Shown here piece by piece: positions 62,749-64,000 of a DNA stretch of 64,000 bases. How positions within the stretch are numbered: position 1 is the stretch's first letter; every line of letters starts with the position of its first letter. The DNA is from Deltaproteobacteria bacterium (GTDB taxonomy: Bacteria > Myxococcota_A > UBA9160 > UBA4427): positions 36,781 to 100,780 of the forward strand of contig PBFW01000037.1 of the NCBI GenBank assembly GCA_002719955.1. The letters run 5' to 3'. The notes beneath the pieces were generated by a model. It did no database searches and was not told where the DNA came from. It was given only the letters and a program-made list of their open reading frames with translations. Both the position numbers and the translations under genes were made by a program.

Positions 62749-63210
62749 ATGCCCATCACTGGATTCGATCACGTCTCATTTCCCGCCGGCGATCCCGAAG
62801 CGATCCTCGACTTCTACAAGCGACTCGGCTTTTCGACGATTCATGAGGAGGAGTGGCGGCGAGGTGATTATCCCCTCTTTGCAATTGCGATCGGCGAAGA
62901 CGCCAAGCTGAATTTTCATGGGCCCGCGATGTGGCAGGACCCGGAATTCGTCGCAAAGGGACCGGCGGCAAAGCCGGGCTGCGGCGATTTCTGCTTCGTC
63001 TTCGACGGGTCGATCGCCGAGGCGGAGCAGCTCATCAAGGATGCTGGCGCCGAAGTCGAATACGGCCCGATGGATCAACCGGGCGGAGGAGAGAAGGGGC
63101 AACGCATGGGGACGAGCATCTATACGCGCGATCCCGATGGCAACCTGGTCGAGTTCATGACCTACCCCGCGGCCGGCATCGGGGGCTGGACGGATCAGTC
63201 CAAGAAGTAG
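62749..63210 (+). CDS. VOC family protein (glyoxalase/bleomycin-resistance/dioxygenase fold)
   Basis: This 153-residue protein comprises two beta-alpha-beta-beta-beta repeats. Metal ligands are likely His8 (GFDHVSF), His/Asp in LNFHGPAM and Glu in NLVEFMTYP following YTRDPDGNL. These small enzymes act as extradiol dioxygenases, lactoylglutathione lyases or isomerases. Its termini are complete, unlike the VOC remnant at 55.6 kb, which derives from a different copy. CAGGAG lies upstream of the ATG. It is 30 bases from the cupin gene. Confidence 0.88.
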   Translation: MPITGFDHVSFPAGDPEAILDFYKRLGFSTIHEEEWRRGDYPLFAIAIGEDAKLNFHGPAMWQDPEFVAKGPAAKPGCGDFCFVFDGSIAEAEQLIKDAGAEVEYGPMDQPGGGEKGQRMGTSIYTRDPDGNLVEFMTYPAAGIGGWTDQSKK

Positions 63211-63241
63211 AAAAAGAGGATTAGGAAAGGATGAGATTCCG

Positions 63242-63724
63242 ATGAGCAACGCAATCGTCTCGAAAGCCTTGGAAGCCATCGCGCGTCATGTGGGCGTCGA
63301 GGACTCCCCCTGGATTCCGAATCATCTCTTTCCGGGTGTAGAGTTCCGACTACTCCAAGCGGACGTCAAGCGTGGTTTCCACGTGATGGCGGGCCGGCTT
63401 CCGGGTGATCTCGGCGTTGAGATCCATCGCCACACCGGCCCCGTCCAGATGTTCACGCTCGCGGGCGCCTGGAAATATCTGGAACACGAATTCGTGAACC
63501 GGGCCGGTTCCTATCTCTACGAGCCGGTGGACTCGGTTCACACCTTCCACGTCTTGCCGGGTGACGAGATCACCGAGACACTTTCTGTCGTCCATGGAGA
63601 TACGGAATATCTCGACGAGGACGGAAAGGTCGTGAAGCGAAGCAATGCCGCTCTGACCCTCGCGAACTACTACGCGTCCTGCGAGCAGGCGGGGGTCCCC
63701 CGGTCCAATGCGATCCTTCTCTGA
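63242..63724 (+). CDS. Cupin protein, 2,4'-dihydroxyacetophenone dioxygenase-like
   Basis: This 160-residue single cupin has the metal motif EIHRHTGPVQMFTLAGAWKYLEHEF, with His62 and His64 as ligands, followed by GSYLYEPVDSVHTFHV in the second cupin box. This arrangement is typical of 2,4'-dihydroxyacetophenone dioxygenase-type cupins, which cleave aromatic side chains using Fe. AGGAAAGG precedes ATG 63242. It sits in the catabolic cluster downstream of the VOC gene. Substrate assignment is by family resemblance only. Confidence 0.8.
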   Translation: MSNAIVSKALEAIARHVGVEDSPWIPNHLFPGVEFRLLQADVKRGFHVMAGRLPGDLGVEIHRHTGPVQMFTLAGAWKYLEHEFVNRAGSYLYEPVDSVHTFHVLPGDEITETLSVVHGDTEYLDEDGKVVKRSNAALTLANYYASCEQAGVPRSNAILL

Positions 63725-63826
63725 CCTCGCCTAGACCTCGCCTAGACCCCCACCTGAATTTCGCCGGGGTCTCGCCCAGGCCGCATTCAGACCGGGCTCG
63801 AATCTCTCCGCGCCCCTTCGTGCGGT

Positions 63827-64000
63827 TCAGCTCGGGAGTTCGATTCCGTAGAGCTCCGCCGCGTTGTCCTGGAGGATCTTGCGCTTGCGGGTCTCGCTCC
63901 ATCCGGTGCTGATCTCGGCGATATATTCCTGCACGTCGGGATAGAGGCAGGTCGGATGGGGATAGTCGGTCTCGAAAAGGACATTGTCTTCGCCGACGAC
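63827..64000 (-). CDS. Amidohydrolase-2 family protein (partial, C-terminus)
   Basis: The minus-strand frame is open from the right window edge to TGA at 63829-63827. The 57 visible residues (GEDNVLFETDYPHPTCLYPD, QDNAAELYGIELPS) match the terminal metal-binding and helical block of amidohydrolase_2 proteins, including the conserved Asp in ETDYPHP and the final RKKILxDNAAELYGI motif. The rest lies outside the window. It converges with the cupin gene. Confidence 0.85.
   Translation of the reverse strand, partial: VVGEDNVLFETDYPHPTCLYPDVQEYIAEISTGWSETRKRKILQDNAAELYGIELPS

Overview
The window is high-GC DNA (roughly 60-65% by eye) with dense, closely spaced genes, many GTG/TTG starts and weak Shine-Dalgarno sequences. 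Family content suggests a Gram-negative, aerobic, heterotrophic former 'deltaproteobacterium' (Myxococcota or Binatota-like lineages fit best). This includes LPS heptose synthesis, a lipoprotein with a penicillin-binding-protein-activator fold, a DUF3604 protein, PAPS sulfotransferase, amidohydrolase-2 and molybdopterin enzymes, and a eukaryote-like IleRS. The assignment is an inference, because there is no rRNA in the window. The only RNA gene recognised with confidence is tRNA-Phe(GAA).

Layout. 1-6.6 kb: the end of a glycosyltransferase, gmhA, two tiny ORFs, amtB, a broken YceI gene, a broken outer-membrane-protein gene and an NAD-sugar epimerase. 6.7-9.7 kb: tRNA-Phe, a secreted cyclophilin and gamma-glutamyltransferase. 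9.7-10.6 kb: a gene-poor island with an AT-rich core and strong hairpins. 10.6-25 kb: protein quality control (M16 peptidase, hemW, hrcA-grpE-dnaK-dnaJ, an LpoA-like lipoprotein, lon). 25.7-31.3 kb: thiL and a compact chemotaxis operon (mcp-cheW-cheY-cheA-cheC-like) whose cheA is split by an A7 tract. 31.4-34.9 kb: larB-larC, a lipase/esterase and a PilZ protein. 35.9-40.5 kb: an adaptor plus RND exporter. 40.6-44.3 kb: an interrupted membrane protein, two rRNA methyltransferases and an ilvA pseudogene. 44.5-51.3 kb: DUF3604 lipoprotein, acyltransferase, MFS, sulfotransferase, enoyl-CoA hydratase and DoxX. 51.5-54.8 kb: ileS. 54.8-64 kb: a catabolic cluster of crotonase, molybdopterin oxidoreductase, TesB, two amidohydrolases, ADH, quinone reductase-like MDR, VOC and cupin proteins.

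A recurring theme is reading-frame damage at a limited number of loci: 212-543, yceI, the 4.3-kb outer-membrane gene, 25204-25527, cheA, 34962-35187, the 40.6-kb membrane gene, ilvA and a VOC remnant. Very long genes nearby (RND pump, ileS, lon, the M16 peptidase) are intact. This may reflect real gene decay, residual assembly errors in homopolymers, or in cheA a programmed -1 frameshift at a canonical slippery heptamer. I found no CRISPR array, insertion sequence, prophage or recognisable defence system. The most interesting candidates are the cheA slippery site, the AT-rich structured island at 9.74-10.23 kb, and the uncharacterised catabolic cluster at the right end.
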